This document shows positions 1 through 7,928 of a stretch of 25,902 nt of DNA, piece after piece. Where the stretch lies: contig JAUIJG010000011.1 in assembly GCA_030431355.1 (NCBI GenBank), positions 1 through 25,902 on the forward strand, read 5' to 3'. The stretch is from a bacterium (GTDB taxonomy: Bacteria; Cyanobacteriota; Vampirovibrionia; Obscuribacterales; Obscuribacteraceae). The notes below the pieces were generated by a model. It made no database searches and was not told where the DNA came from. It was given only the letters and a program-made list of their open reading frames with translations. Numbering within the stretch: position 1 is the stretch's first letter; each line of letters opens with the position of its first letter. A program made the translations under genes and the position numbers.

Positions 1-512
1 AGCAGATGTCTTAAATCTTCGCGACAGAGAGTCAAAAACCACTTACGCTTCCGATTATTGGAACAAAGCGCCAGTTGAAAGTCCACCAGAACAGGTTTCT
101 TAGATTGTCCCTGCCTGAGCCAATTTGCTTGCTTTGCCAGGTCATTGTGGCAGACACCGTGCCGGCGCATGATTCGCAATAAGGCCTTTGCCTCATTATA
201 AAACTCAACGGTAAGAGGCTCTTTGATTTTGCTCAACACTTCGGCATCGACAAATCCGCGTATATGATAATCCCGGTCTTTACCGAGAAGTTCCGGAATT
301 TGACCGGAAGTCCGAGCCAGGGGAGCAAGTTTCTCCAGGGCGGTCTTCTCATTGTGAGCCAAGAGCTTAGCAAGCGGTCTCGTAAAAGGATTCTTAGTAT
401 AGAGCCGCCGAATCGCTTCTACCGATTCACCGTCATCTTTTACCCAGATGCCTTTCTCGATTTGACCAAAGACATCCCTCTTCAATACTTGCTCTGTTTT
501 AAAAAGACCCAC
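1..512 (-). CDS. Atypical serine/threonine-kinase-like protein (5' part, C-terminus outside window)
   Basis: The reverse strand reads open from a GTG at 512 to the window edge, giving about 170 residues. The start is chosen because GGAG lies five bases upstream and the frame is closed by a TGA about 70 bases further up. The protein shows a kinase-like catalytic loop, HGVCHNDLAKQANWL, followed about 13 residues later by LVDFQLA, in which DFQ replaces the usual DFG metal-binding triplet. This pairing (HNDLAKxxNWL and IDFQLA) is what I remember from small RIO/InaA-like bacterial kinases annotated only as serine/threonine protein kinase. The catalytic Asp, Asn and the second Asp are all present, so phosphotransfer is plausible, but the substrate is unknown. 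The N-terminus is short and has no membrane segment. It lies alone on this side of an intergenic gap. Family assignment is fairly sure, function is not. Confidence 0.6.
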   Translation of the reverse strand, partial: MGLFKTEQVLKRDVFGQIEKGIWVKDDGESVEAIRRLYTKNPFTRPLAKLLAHNEKTALEKLAPLARTSGQIPELLGKDRDYHIRGFVDAEVLSKIKEPLTVEFYNEAKALLRIMRRHGVCHNDLAKQANWLRQGQSKKPVLVDFQLALCSNNRKRKWFLTLCREDLRHL

Positions 513-715
513 AGCATCTCCGATTGAATTGAAATTCCCCGCAGGGGCTTGACAATAGAAAGTGCAATCATATCACTCCTCAAGCTTCACAAGCCTGAAA
601 AGCTCTAATGTAAGCTCTAAATTGAAAATATTAGCTTTTCAAAACCCCGGGAGCCCTCCCAAAACGGAGGCTTCTGATTGGCACCGGCGTGCTCAAACAG
701 CCTCATTACACATAC
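513..715. other. Intergenic leader of the kinase-like gene with short repeats
   Basis: No convincing gene here. It holds a 9-base direct repeat, AAGCTCTAA, at 600-608 and 612-620 (12-base offset). Flanking it is an inverted pair, GAAAAGCT at 597-604 and AGCTTTTC at 633-640. An ATG with an excellent upstream GAGGAG on the minus strand near 566 opens only a 29-codon frame that stops before the kinase start in another frame, so it may be a leader peptide or nothing. A G+C-rich inverted repeat around 648-671 could be a weak hairpin on the minus strand. No clear promoter hexamers were found. Confidence 0.3.
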
Positions 716-838
716 TTAATACAGCATCCAAGATAGATACTCTTCGTCATCAAAGGCAATGAATCCGCCTCTAGGCATTCGAACCGGAGTCAGATCAATT
801 GCCGACTCCTGTTCTTGCTGAATCTTAGTGCTTTGCAC
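716..838 (-). CDS. Possible 40-aa small protein overlapping the end of the upstream gene
   Basis: A minus-strand frame runs from GTG at 838 to TAA at 716-718. It overlaps the last four codons of the preceding gene in another frame, and an in-frame ATG about 36 bases further upstream is also possible. The C-terminal half, beginning at an internal ATG at 778, reads MPRGGFIAFDDEEYLSWMLY, an acidic-aromatic tail. No good ribosome-binding site precedes either start, and I recognise no family. A hairpin (GGAGTC/GACTCC, 786-809) lies inside the frame and might instead belong to the 3' end of the upstream gene. The frame may be chance; it is listed because its codons look ordinary and it lies in an otherwise empty gap. 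Confidence 0.2.
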   Translation of the reverse strand: MQSTKIQQEQESAIDLTPVRMPRGGFIAFDDEEYLSWMLY

Positions 839-1586
839 GCTCGGCTGGCGGTCTATATGCCTTGAAACCACCATGGAAATGTTGACTATTCAGCATTCTA
901 TCCAGGGGATACCGGACAATTCGGCCCTGGTCCCGGTTGGAGTTGACCAGAAGACTGTTATCCGACTCCACTATCGATACGGAGGTTCGCACAACCGGTT
1001 GACTGCCCCGGGGTTGCCGAAAGGCAATCAATAGGTCTCCCTTCTTTATCTCAGCCAGAGGAATCTCCTTAAAATCCGGGCTGCGATCCAGTTTATAGGA
1101 GAGCCCCTGCCCGCTGATATCGTAAAGATTGTGGTCGATCTGCTTCAATCCCATATAGTCTTGAATAACCTGGGAAGCAAAATCTGCTCCGGACCTTCGC
1201 CCTTCAAACAGGGCGTTTCTGTAGGGCGAACGCAGCCAGGTAGGCTCACCCAGTCTTTGTCTGGCCAGGTCATCGAACTCGCTTCCATCGCCATCCCGGT
1301 CGATGCTCTCATTCGATGTTTTTGAGTCCATCGAACCGCCTTTGTCTTGCACCCCGGAAGAGGCAGCCCTTTCCTCATTCCCTGATTCTATGGTCAGAGG
1401 ACTGAGACCGAGCGCGTGATCTGCTGGTCCGGTTCTACCGGGCGGATCAATCGCCATAGGAAAACCGTTTGAAATTTCGGAAGAAAGTCTTTGGGATGTA
1501 ATGCTCTCGTCTTCACCCACGATACCAACTCTAGAATGTGAATGTCTCTCTTCCGCCCTAACTTCTCTTCCTTCTAGTCCGCTCAT
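825..1586 (-). CDS. Degenerate single-domain member of the Cys/His hydrolase-like family
   Basis: 253 residues from ATG at 1586, preceded by AGAGGA at a good distance; a longer TTG start at 1604 is less likely. The first ~115 residues are polar and probably disordered, with no signal peptide. The last ~135 residues follow the layout of the domains encoded at 14480-20011: a W-rich entry, a helix with consensus GCAASVSxVL, a PLAEIKKGDLLI segment matching SEARPGDVVI, a VSIVESDNSLLVNSN segment matching IGIVGENGKVYHNSS, and a terminal YRPP matching LRPP. The position of the catalytic Cys reads SGADFASQVI and the His position reads RTSVSIV, so both presumed catalytic residues are gone. It is probably a non-enzymatic, binding or structural relative. 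Its promoter region carries the same phased-repeat element found near the small-RNA array. Confidence 0.65.
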   Translation of the reverse strand: MSGLEGREVRAEERHSHSRVGIVGEDESITSQRLSSEISNGFPMAIDPPGRTGPADHALGLSPLTIESGNEERAASSGVQDKGGSMDSKTSNESIDRDGDGSEFDDLARQRLGEPTWLRSPYRNALFEGRRSGADFASQVIQDYMGLKQIDHNLYDISGQGLSYKLDRSPDFKEIPLAEIKKGDLLIAFRQPRGSQPVVRTSVSIVESDNSLLVNSNRDQGRIVRYPLDRMLNSQHFHGGFKAYRPPAERAKH

Positions 1587-1641
1587 CAGTCTTCCTCTAT
1601 TCAAAAACTAAAACAGTGTTTGCCATCGCTCCACTGTCTTC

Positions 1642-1673
1642 ACTCTAGAACACAGAAATAACCGCAGCGTTAC
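1642..1673 (-). promoter_or_regulatory. Candidate activator-type promoter with 11-bp-phased boxes
   Basis: On the minus strand the element GTAACGCTGCGGTTAT (1658-1673) contains GTAAC and GTTAT 11 bases apart. Ten bases separate it from TAGAGT (1642-1647), a possible -10 box. This would place the start of transcription near 1635, about 50 bases ahead of the ATG at 1586. No TTGACA-like -35 is present, as expected when an OmpR/PhoB-type activator replaces it. The same 16-mer, with one pyrimidine change, recurs at 12934-12949 with the same 10-base gap to TATGAT. This is a motif comparison only. Confidence 0.4.
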
Positions 1674-1714
1674 TACGTAATTTCCCCCAAAACAGGCAAA
1701 TCACAATAAGGAAT

Positions 1715-3634
1715 TCACTTTTTCACCAGATCAAATACGGTCACCCCGGCTTTGACTTTATCCAGCCTTTTGACCGCTTCTTCCGATTCGAGGAAATGCG
1801 GTTTTAGTTTCGCAGGAACAAGAACATTACGCCACAAAAGCTCCCTGATGATAGGCAAATAGCTCAATCCAAACTTACCTATATAGAGCATTTCGATATC
1901 CAGACCATGACGCAACTGATCTAGTAGAGCGAGAAGTCCTCTGAGATAGACAACATCCTTTGTAAAACCACCGCCTCTGAAAACCCGCATAGCAACACTG
2001 AAAGAGATCTCTCTATGCAGTTCATAGTCCTTCGTGAATTTCCGGAAAACATCCACAAAGGTGGCTCCCTCAACCAGCCAATGGACAGCCATTACTCTGG
2101 CTGCCAGAGTTCGCATTCGCCGGTTACTGAGACCACCGACAAGATATTCGGACAATACCGCCAATGGTTCCTGCAACTCATCATACCCTGGCAAACCTGC
2201 GCTCATCTGTCTGAATGGTTGCGCTCTTCCATTGTAGTTTGTCAGAATATGAGTGCCGACTTCGTGGCTCAATAGAGCCTCGGCCCTACCGGTAAGAATT
2301 CGTCGCTCCTTACCGATAATCAAATTCCCCTGGGAAACAAGAACACCAGGCACGTCATCCCGAATCACTACCTTTGCCGGAAGATCAGAATGCTGGGATT
2401 TATAAAAATCCAGCTCCTCTCTTGCTCGGTCGGCGAACTCTTCCGAGGATAATTGCCGGTCGAGGGATTCATGTTCACTTACCTCAGGCAACTCTCGAAG
2501 AATCTTGTCGGCAAGCTGAACAAGCTGATCGTCAGGACCTTCATAGAGCTGAAGACTGGAGTAGAGAAATCGTCTTGTACATCTCTCGGTGACCATGTTT
2601 ATTCGATGATCTATATCAGCCTGCTGCTCTCTAAAAAGCTGAGCAAGGGTTGGGTCTTCTATCTGCTCAACTTTTGCGGAGAACAGTTTTCGCTTTAGCA
2701 GAACAGGGTCAAATGGTGCGGGATGATAAGTGAAGTGAGGCACTCTCTGGAAGAGATTGTGCTTAAACTCGTGAAAAGCTTCCCCGGTGTTGGTTGGTGT
2801 CACATGGAGCAAGAAGTCTATCTCGTCGGCTAATTCAGAAAGAATTCTATCCACTTGAACGACAGAGTGTACTCGGCTCCTCTTCCCGAGGGCCAGGTAA
2901 CTCGGTGGACAAAGGGTTGTCTCTGAGCGTAGATAGTCAAAGAACATTTTCTCCAGAGAATTGGTGAACTGCAACTGTAACTGCTGCAACTCCAGGGAGA
3001 AATATTCCCCCCTCTCCGCATCCCGATACACCGGAGAGACTTCCAGACCTACCAATTCTATTCCGGTCTCTTTCAACTGTTCTTCACTGAGAATACACTT
3101 CATGGCCGGAGGGCAAGAGCTTTCATTTGATACCATAGACACCGCCGACGAAGCCTGCTCAAGCTCAATCAGAGCCAACTCTTTGGCAAAGGTTTTGACA
3201 AAACTTTTAGCGGCAATTTCGTGGGTGGTGCGGATCTTGAATCCCGGTCTGCGAACATCTTTCTCTTCGTCTATCTTGATCTCGTCTCCTGCCCATATCT
3301 CGAGGATCAAGAATGCGCCGTAGCTCTTCTTCAATTCTGTTGCCACGGAGTAGACAAGTTTATTGACTTCTTCATAGTCTTCCTCCGACCCAGGAGCAAT
3401 AAGGTATGAAGACTCACCATAGAGAAGATGATCAGTGCCCCAGTCAGTCAAAACCTCTGAATCGGCTTTGTTTTCTGGAATACGATAAACACACAAGTAT
3501 GGAAGCTGGCGATCCACAAAGATCTCACCACTTATGGTGGGAAGTTTCTTTCTCAGTCGACGCCCTTCTTTCAGAGCGTTGCATACTTCCTCGATAAACT
3601 TTTCATCTATCTTCAATGATTTAGTCTTATTCAC
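1715..3634 (-). CDS. MATCAP/DUF1704-type zinc metallopeptidase (flavohemoglobin expression-modulating QEGLA family)
   Basis: 639 residues from a GTG at 3634. Its AAAGGTGA ribosome-binding site overlaps the TGA of maeA, so the two genes are very likely translated from one message. The N-terminal ~230 residues (DRQLPYLCVYRIPE ... SSYLIAPGS) match what I recall of bacterial DUF1704 proteins. The C-terminal half carries HEVGTH at residues 457-462, an HExxxH zinc site, then GYDELQEPLAVLSEYL (about 483-498), the family's QEGLA-like motif with a downstream Glu ligand. The family includes vertebrate MATCAP tyrosine carboxypeptidases; the bacterial members have no firmly known substrate, and the flavohemoglobin label is historical. 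There is no signal peptide, so it is likely cytoplasmic. All expected zinc ligands are present and an active peptidase is likely. Confidence 0.85.
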   Translation of the reverse strand: MNKTKSLKIDEKFIEEVCNALKEGRRLRKKLPTISGEIFVDRQLPYLCVYRIPENKADSEVLTDWGTDHLLYGESSYLIAPGSEEDYEEVNKLVYSVATELKKSYGAFLILEIWAGDEIKIDEEKDVRRPGFKIRTTHEIAAKSFVKTFAKELALIELEQASSAVSMVSNESSCPPAMKCILSEEQLKETGIELVGLEVSPVYRDAERGEYFSLELQQLQLQFTNSLEKMFFDYLRSETTLCPPSYLALGKRSRVHSVVQVDRILSELADEIDFLLHVTPTNTGEAFHEFKHNLFQRVPHFTYHPAPFDPVLLKRKLFSAKVEQIEDPTLAQLFREQQADIDHRINMVTERCTRRFLYSSLQLYEGPDDQLVQLADKILRELPEVSEHESLDRQLSSEEFADRAREELDFYKSQHSDLPAKVVIRDDVPGVLVSQGNLIIGKERRILTGRAEALLSHEVGTHILTNYNGRAQPFRQMSAGLPGYDELQEPLAVLSEYLVGGLSNRRMRTLAARVMAVHWLVEGATFVDVFRKFTKDYELHREISFSVAMRVFRGGGFTKDVVYLRGLLALLDQLRHGLDIEMLYIGKFGLSYLPIIRELLWRNVLVPAKLKPHFLESEEAVKRLDKVKAGVTVFDLVKK

Positions 3635-3644
3635 CGGATTAATT

Positions 3645-5354
3645 TCACCTTTCTTCTACACTGGTATATCTCATGTACTGCGGATACCACATCAATTCAT
3701 CTATGCGTCTATCAACCTCTTCTTCACCATAGCCCTCTGTCGAACCACACCGAACCGCTTCCAGGGCTACGGCTCGCGCTATTTGCCTGGAAACATTCCT
3801 GATATCGGGAAGCGAAGGCAAAAGAGCCCCTCCTGCTCGTTCAAGAGCAGGCGAGAGCTCACTAAGTGCTTCAGCGGCCTTCATAAACATCGAATCTGTT
3901 ATCGTTTTTGCCCCAACGGAAAGTACACCAAGTCCGATACCAGGGAAAATATAGCAGTTATTACACTGGCTGATTTCATAAACTCCTTGTCCCAGCTTTA
4001 CCGGCTTGAATGGACTCCCCGTGGCAACCAGAGCCTTACCATCGGTCCACTGCAAAACTTTCTGCGGCTCTACTTCACAGCAAGTATTGGGGTTTGATAA
4101 AGGCAATATGATCGGCGTTTTGTTATTGAGGTCCATCTGACGCACCACCCCCTCATGGAAAGCATTATGCTGGCCAGAGACCCCTACCAGCACTGAGGCA
4201 CGGGTAGATTCAATTACTTTTTCCAGGCTGACTTGGTCGCCTTCCAGTCGCCACTCCACGGCTAGTCTCTCATAATCTTTCACGAATGGTTTTTGAACTT
4301 CCTGAATATCATTCAGTCGATTGTGAATCAGACCCTGACGGTCCACCAACCAGATACGATTCCTGGCAGCGATCTCATCAAGACCTGCATCCAGAAGAGC
4401 CTCGCACAGCAACTCGGCGATACCTACACCGGCGGAGCCCGCTCCGAATATCACATAGTTCTCGCTCACGAGTCTAGTGCCGGAGACTTTCAGCGCAGAC
4501 ATGATAGCGGCAAGAGCGACGGAAGCAGTGCCCTGGATATCGTCATTAAAGGTAAGAAGCTTATTTCGGTACTTCTCAAGCAATCTGCGCGCGTTTCTAT
4601 TCGCAAAATCCTCCCACTGCAAGAGAACCCCGGGGAATCTATCATTTACGTGTTGCACAAATTCGTCGACAAACTGATCATATCGCTCATCTCGAACTCG
4701 ACGATTTCTCCATCCTATATAAAGGGGATCTTTCAATCGCTCTTCGTTGTCGGTGCCGACATCAAGAATTATTGGCAATGTGGTGGCAGGATCAATACCA
4801 CCACAGAGACTATAGAGACTCAGTTTTCCAATCGGAATACCCATACCATCGGTACCCTGATCCCCTAGACCCAAAATTCTCTCACCGTCGGTGACAACAA
4901 TTACTTGGACCGACGGACGATAAACATTGTCAAGAATTTCTTTGATCCTCTGGCGATCCGGATAGGAGATATAGATTCCCCTGCGCTGCCGGAAAATATG
5001 GCTGAATTTCTGACAGGCTTCACCGACCACGGGTGTATAAATAATAGGCATCATTTCCGGAATATGTTCCATCAAAAGCCTGTAAAAGAGCACTTCATTA
5101 TGATCCTGCAAATTACGCAGAAATATATGTCTCTCTAAATCTGTCGGCTCCATCTCAAATGCCTGGTAGGCTCTCTCGATCTGGCCGTCAATCGTATCTA
5201 TGTGCGGAGGTAAAAGTCCCCAGAGCCCCAGTTCGCTACGCTCTTCTGCCGTGAAAGCGGTACCTTTGTTAAAGAGTGGATTGGTCAACAATTCCACGCC
5301 CTTAAGCGAGGTAAACGCCCTTCGCTCTTCCCGGGTTTCAACGCTCTTGCCCAT
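3645..5354 (-). CDS. maeA: NAD-dependent malic enzyme
   Basis: 569 residues, essentially the length of Escherichia coli MaeA/SfcA. It converts L-malate to pyruvate and CO2 with reduction of NAD, feeding pyruvate or drawing carbon out of the TCA cycle in the cytoplasm. Visible signatures are YTPVVGEACQKF with the proposed catalytic Tyr at 106, GLGDQGTDGMGIPIGKLSLY with the catalytic Lys near 177, the metal-binding EDF (about 248-250), FNDDIQGTASV (269-279), and the dinucleotide-binding loop IFGAGSAGVG (302-311). The ATG at 5354 starts the conserved N-terminus. The metallopeptidase gene begins 10 bases downstream and a small membrane-protein gene ends 67 bases upstream, all on one strand, suggesting an operon. 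I see nothing unusual in the protein. Confidence 0.95.
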   Translation of the reverse strand: MGKSVETREERRAFTSLKGVELLTNPLFNKGTAFTAEERSELGLWGLLPPHIDTIDGQIERAYQAFEMEPTDLERHIFLRNLQDHNEVLFYRLLMEHIPEMMPIIYTPVVGEACQKFSHIFRQRRGIYISYPDRQRIKEILDNVYRPSVQVIVVTDGERILGLGDQGTDGMGIPIGKLSLYSLCGGIDPATTLPIILDVGTDNEERLKDPLYIGWRNRRVRDERYDQFVDEFVQHVNDRFPGVLLQWEDFANRNARRLLEKYRNKLLTFNDDIQGTASVALAAIMSALKVSGTRLVSENYVIFGAGSAGVGIAELLCEALLDAGLDEIAARNRIWLVDRQGLIHNRLNDIQEVQKPFVKDYERLAVEWRLEGDQVSLEKVIESTRASVLVGVSGQHNAFHEGVVRQMDLNNKTPIILPLSNPNTCCEVEPQKVLQWTDGKALVATGSPFKPVKLGQGVYEISQCNNCYIFPGIGLGVLSVGAKTITDSMFMKAAEALSELSPALERAGGALLPSLPDIRNVSRQIARAVALEAVRCGSTEGYGEEEVDRRIDELMWYPQYMRYTSVEER

Positions 5355-5421
5355 TACTCAGGTCGACCTTTCTCTGACTGAATATCAATTTACCCTGTGG
5401 CAAGAAAGAAATACTACTTTT

Positions 5422-5808
5422 TCAAACTGTCATCTCGACACAACCAAGAGCCACCGCCACTATCACCGCAGCCCCCGCCAGCTGGGGTCCTACACCGAAC
5501 CGTCCGATCAACATGATCAAGATAGCCACTCCTCCAAAGAGCTGGAGCCGCCTCCTGTCGGACAGCCCCAGTCCAAAAAGAAAGCAGAACGGAATCCCCA
5601 GAAAGGCAAGAAGCATACCCAGGGGTTTAAGCGTAAACTGCAAAATTTTGAGACGGTCATCTTCGGGCTCTGACAATGGCCCCTCACTCGACTCAATCCC
5701 CTTTTCTTGTTCCCGGTCAAGAACGCAACGAGAACAATGGGTAACCGGCTTGATGTCCATGCCGGTGCAACTGGGACAGGTCTGAGAAAAGGCTCTGGAT
5801 CTGTTCAT
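5422..5808 (-). CDS. Small zinc-ribbon membrane protein
   Basis: 128 residues starting at ATG 5808, with AGAAGGAAAA upstream. Near the N-terminus are two Cys pairs, CPSC (11-14) and CSRC (25-28), forming a compact zinc-ribbon-like knuckle. An acidic linker follows, then two or three hydrophobic stretches (about 60-80 and 90-127) that should be membrane helices. The architecture, a cytoplasmic zinc ribbon fused to a membrane hairpin, is common in uncharacterised bacterial proteins and I do not recognise a named family. It precedes maeA by 67 bases on the same strand, so it may share a transcript, but no functional link is evident. Confidence 0.6.
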   Translation of the reverse strand: MNRSRAFSQTCPSCTGMDIKPVTHCSRCVLDREQEKGIESSEGPLSEPEDDRLKILQFTLKPLGMLLAFLGIPFCFLFGLGLSDRRRLQLFGGVAILIMLIGRFGVGPQLAGAAVIVAVALGCVEMTV

Positions 5809-6019
5809 AAAGGGGATTTTCCTTATAGAAGGTCTTCCGAGATAAGGTTGTCCAAACTGATGAACCGGTAGAGACTTACTCCGGCTGACGGCTGACGGCT
5901 ATGCTTTTTTCTGAAGGTTCACAGTTCTTACTGAATTGATGGGAGTTTATACTAAAATACCACTCACCGCTTGACATCCGTTTGTCATTTTCTAATTCTT
6001 TATCTTTTCCTTACCGAAT

Positions 6020-6445
6020 TCAGGCTTTAGCCTTCAGCAAATCCCTGATCTCTTCCAGGAGCACTTCCTGCTTAGGCGGTGCGGCCGGTTCATCCGGCGA
6101 CTCCTCTTTTTGCCGCTTGGCTGTGTTTATTGCTTTAATCAGGATAAAAACAGCAAATGCCACAATCAAAAAGTTGATTACGTTGTTGACAAAAACACCG
6201 TAGTTTACGGTGGCCGCTCCAGCTTTCTTGGCAGCTTCCAGAGAAGCGTATGTTCCGCCGCTCAAATTAATAAAGAGGTCAGAGAAATCCACATTTCCCA
6301 TTACTTTTCCGATGGGAGGCATAATCATATCTTCCACCAGAGAGTTTACGATTTTTCCGAAAGCAGCACCAATAATGATTCCCACTGCCATATCGACAGC
6401 ATTTCCTTTTACGGCGAACTCCTTGAACTCCTGAAGCATTCCCAC
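6020..6445 (-). CDS. mscL: Large-conductance mechanosensitive channel
   Basis: 141 residues. The homopentameric inner-membrane channel opens under membrane tension and releases solutes during hypo-osmotic shock. The N-terminus [43 protein letters not shown] follows the canonical MscL pattern for the amphipathic S1 helix and pore-lining TM1. The second helix lies at about 83-107 ([17 protein letters not shown]), and the C-terminus has the expected charged cytoplasmic helix ([13 protein letters not shown]). The GTG at 6445 is preferred over the ATG two codons later because GGAGG lies nine bases upstream and it aligns with the usual MscL N-terminus. A Gly/Ala/Pro-rich linker links TM2 to the bundle. 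The gene is monocistronic and divergent from the glycosyltransferase gene. Confidence 0.95.
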   Translation of the reverse strand: MGMLQEFKEFAVKGNAVDMAVGIIIGAAFGKIVNSLVEDMIMPPIGKVMGNVDFSDLFINLSGGTYASLEAAKKAGAATVNYGVFVNNVINFLIVAFAVFILIKAINTAKRQKEESPDEPAAPPKQEVLLEEIRDLLKAKA

Positions 6446-6589
6446 TTGGTAAAACCTCCGACGATTTTAGTAAAACAGCCATTTAAGCACTAAAGGTCCG
6501 CAATTTACAATAGCCCTTGTTAACCCCATACTGATGACACCGCCAATGCCACCATAGTGTTTATAAGCTTCAAAATGGAGACGCCATGC

Positions 6590-6619
6590 TTTACGGTCCC
6601 ATGATCGCATCTATATAAT
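6590..6619 (+). promoter_or_regulatory. Sigma-70-type promoter for the glycosyltransferase gene
   Basis: TTTACG at 6590-6595 and a perfect TATAAT at 6614-6619 are separated by 18 bases. Transcription would begin near 6626, about 85 bases before the ATG at 6711. The element lies in the divergent gap between mscL and the glycosyltransferase. The -35 matches the consensus only partly, but the -10 is ideal and the position is sensible. Confidence 0.5.
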
Positions 6620-6710
6620 GGACCAACTGAATCTGAACTCAACTCAAATTATTTTTCAGTTTACTTCCCCGGTCTCCAGCTATCCATAGCTATTCAAAGG
6701 TATTCGAACA

Positions 6711-7760
6711 ATGAAAATAGCCCAACTAGCATCCGCCGTAGAGAGCGTGCCCCCGCAGGGATACGGAGGTACCGAGATTGTCGTTAATCTATTGACGGAA
6801 GAGTTGGTCAACCAGGGACATGAAGTGACCCTTTTCGCTTCAGGAGATTCAAAAACCAGAGCCCACCTTGTCAGTATCACTGAGACATCGATGCGAGCGG
6901 ACCACTCCATTCCCCAATCTCGATGGGCCGCATACGATATAAGAACTCTCTTGAAACTGGAGGAGATGCAGGACCAATTCGACATAATCCACAACCATAT
7001 GAGCTGGCAGGCTCTGCCTTTCCTTTCAAGGCTTAAGAAACCTTCTGTCACCACCAACCACAATCCGGTTAGAGACTATTGCAAAGACATCTATTTCGCA
7101 TTCAACAAACTGCCTTATGTTTCCATAAGCGACGCGTACCGACGACTTAACCACCCGGAGCAAATCAACTATGTGGACACCGTATACAATGGCATCAATC
7201 TTGACGACTACAAGTTCAACAAAGACAAAACCGGCGAATATCTGTTGTTTCTAGGCAGGATCTGCTATGACAAAGGAACAGCCGAATCCATCAAAATCGC
7301 CAGAGAGCTTAACCTGCCTCTAAAAATCGCAGGGAAAGTAGATCGAAGAGATCAAAAATATTTTGATGAAGAGGTGAGACCACACCTTCAAGAAGGCAAA
7401 ATAGAATACGTTGGAGAAGTTAATCTGGAGCAGAAAAACGAACTTTTCGAAAGCGCCGTGGCAGTAACCTATCCGATAAATTTCGATGAACCCTTCGGTC
7501 TGGTCATGGCAGAAGCAATGGCCTGCGGTGTTCCATTACTTGCCCTGGAAAGAGGTTCTGTCAAAGAGGTCCTGGTCGACGGAGAAACGGCTATAATCTG
7601 CCGGACCGTGGACGAGATCATTTCTCGATATCCTGAGATTGCAAAAATGAAGCCGGAAAAGTCCCGGGAGCGAGTGGAAAAGCTATTCGGTAAATCAGAG
7701 ATGGTCAAGAACTACATAAGGGTTTATGAAAAAGTGATTGATAGTTTCAACCAGTCTTAG
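6711..7760 (+). CDS. GT4-family glycosyltransferase
   Basis: 349 residues with a GT-B fold layout. The N-terminal acceptor domain begins MKIAQLASAVE and has the Gly-rich loop GYGGTE (17-22). The C-terminal donor domain contains LLFLGRICYDKG (about 181-192) and an E-x7-E motif with Glu260 and Glu268 in DEPFGLVMAEAMACG, typical of retaining GT4 enzymes that use nucleotide sugars. It probably adds a sugar to a cell-surface glycan or lipid at the inner face of the membrane, though the substrate cannot be told. No membrane segment is visible. It stands alone on its strand after a good promoter. A T-rich stretch with two copies of TAGTTTTTTC follows the stop. Family call firm, specificity unknown. 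Confidence 0.88.
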   Translation: MKIAQLASAVESVPPQGYGGTEIVVNLLTEELVNQGHEVTLFASGDSKTRAHLVSITETSMRADHSIPQSRWAAYDIRTLLKLEEMQDQFDIIHNHMSWQALPFLSRLKKPSVTTNHNPVRDYCKDIYFAFNKLPYVSISDAYRRLNHPEQINYVDTVYNGINLDDYKFNKDKTGEYLLFLGRICYDKGTAESIKIARELNLPLKIAGKVDRRDQKYFDEEVRPHLQEGKIEYVGEVNLEQKNELFESAVAVTYPINFDEPFGLVMAEAMACGVPLLALERGSVKEVLVDGETAIICRTVDEIISRYPEIAKMKPEKSRERVEKLFGKSEMVKNYIRVYEKVIDSFNQS

Positions 7761-7928
7761 CAGTCCTTTTTCCATTTAGTTTTTTCAGCTAGTTTTTTCC
7801 AAATTTGTTTCCAATTCACTCCCAGGGTCTCTTACCAGATATCGCGGATGTAATATACTGAACCAATAGCCCGTAAAATTTTTAAGGCATCAGAAGCCAA
7901 CATCCAATCAGAGTTTATTGAGTAAATT

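Noticed and set aside
562..762. 66-codon + strand frame between the kinase-like and hydrolase-like genes
   Set aside because: Low-complexity Ser-rich translation, no ribosome-binding site and no neighbours on that strand.
3534..4868. Long + strand frames of 187 and 191 codons inside maeA
   Set aside because: They lie antisense to maeA, whose conserved motifs cover the same DNA; no ribosome-binding sites or domains are seen.
5882..5902. Short GGCTGAC tandem repeat
   Set aside because: Only two full copies plus a partial one; too short to interpret.
7778..7800. Two copies of TAGTTTTTTC after the glycosyltransferase stop
   Set aside because: T-rich and possibly part of termination, but no hairpin precedes it, so not called as a terminator.
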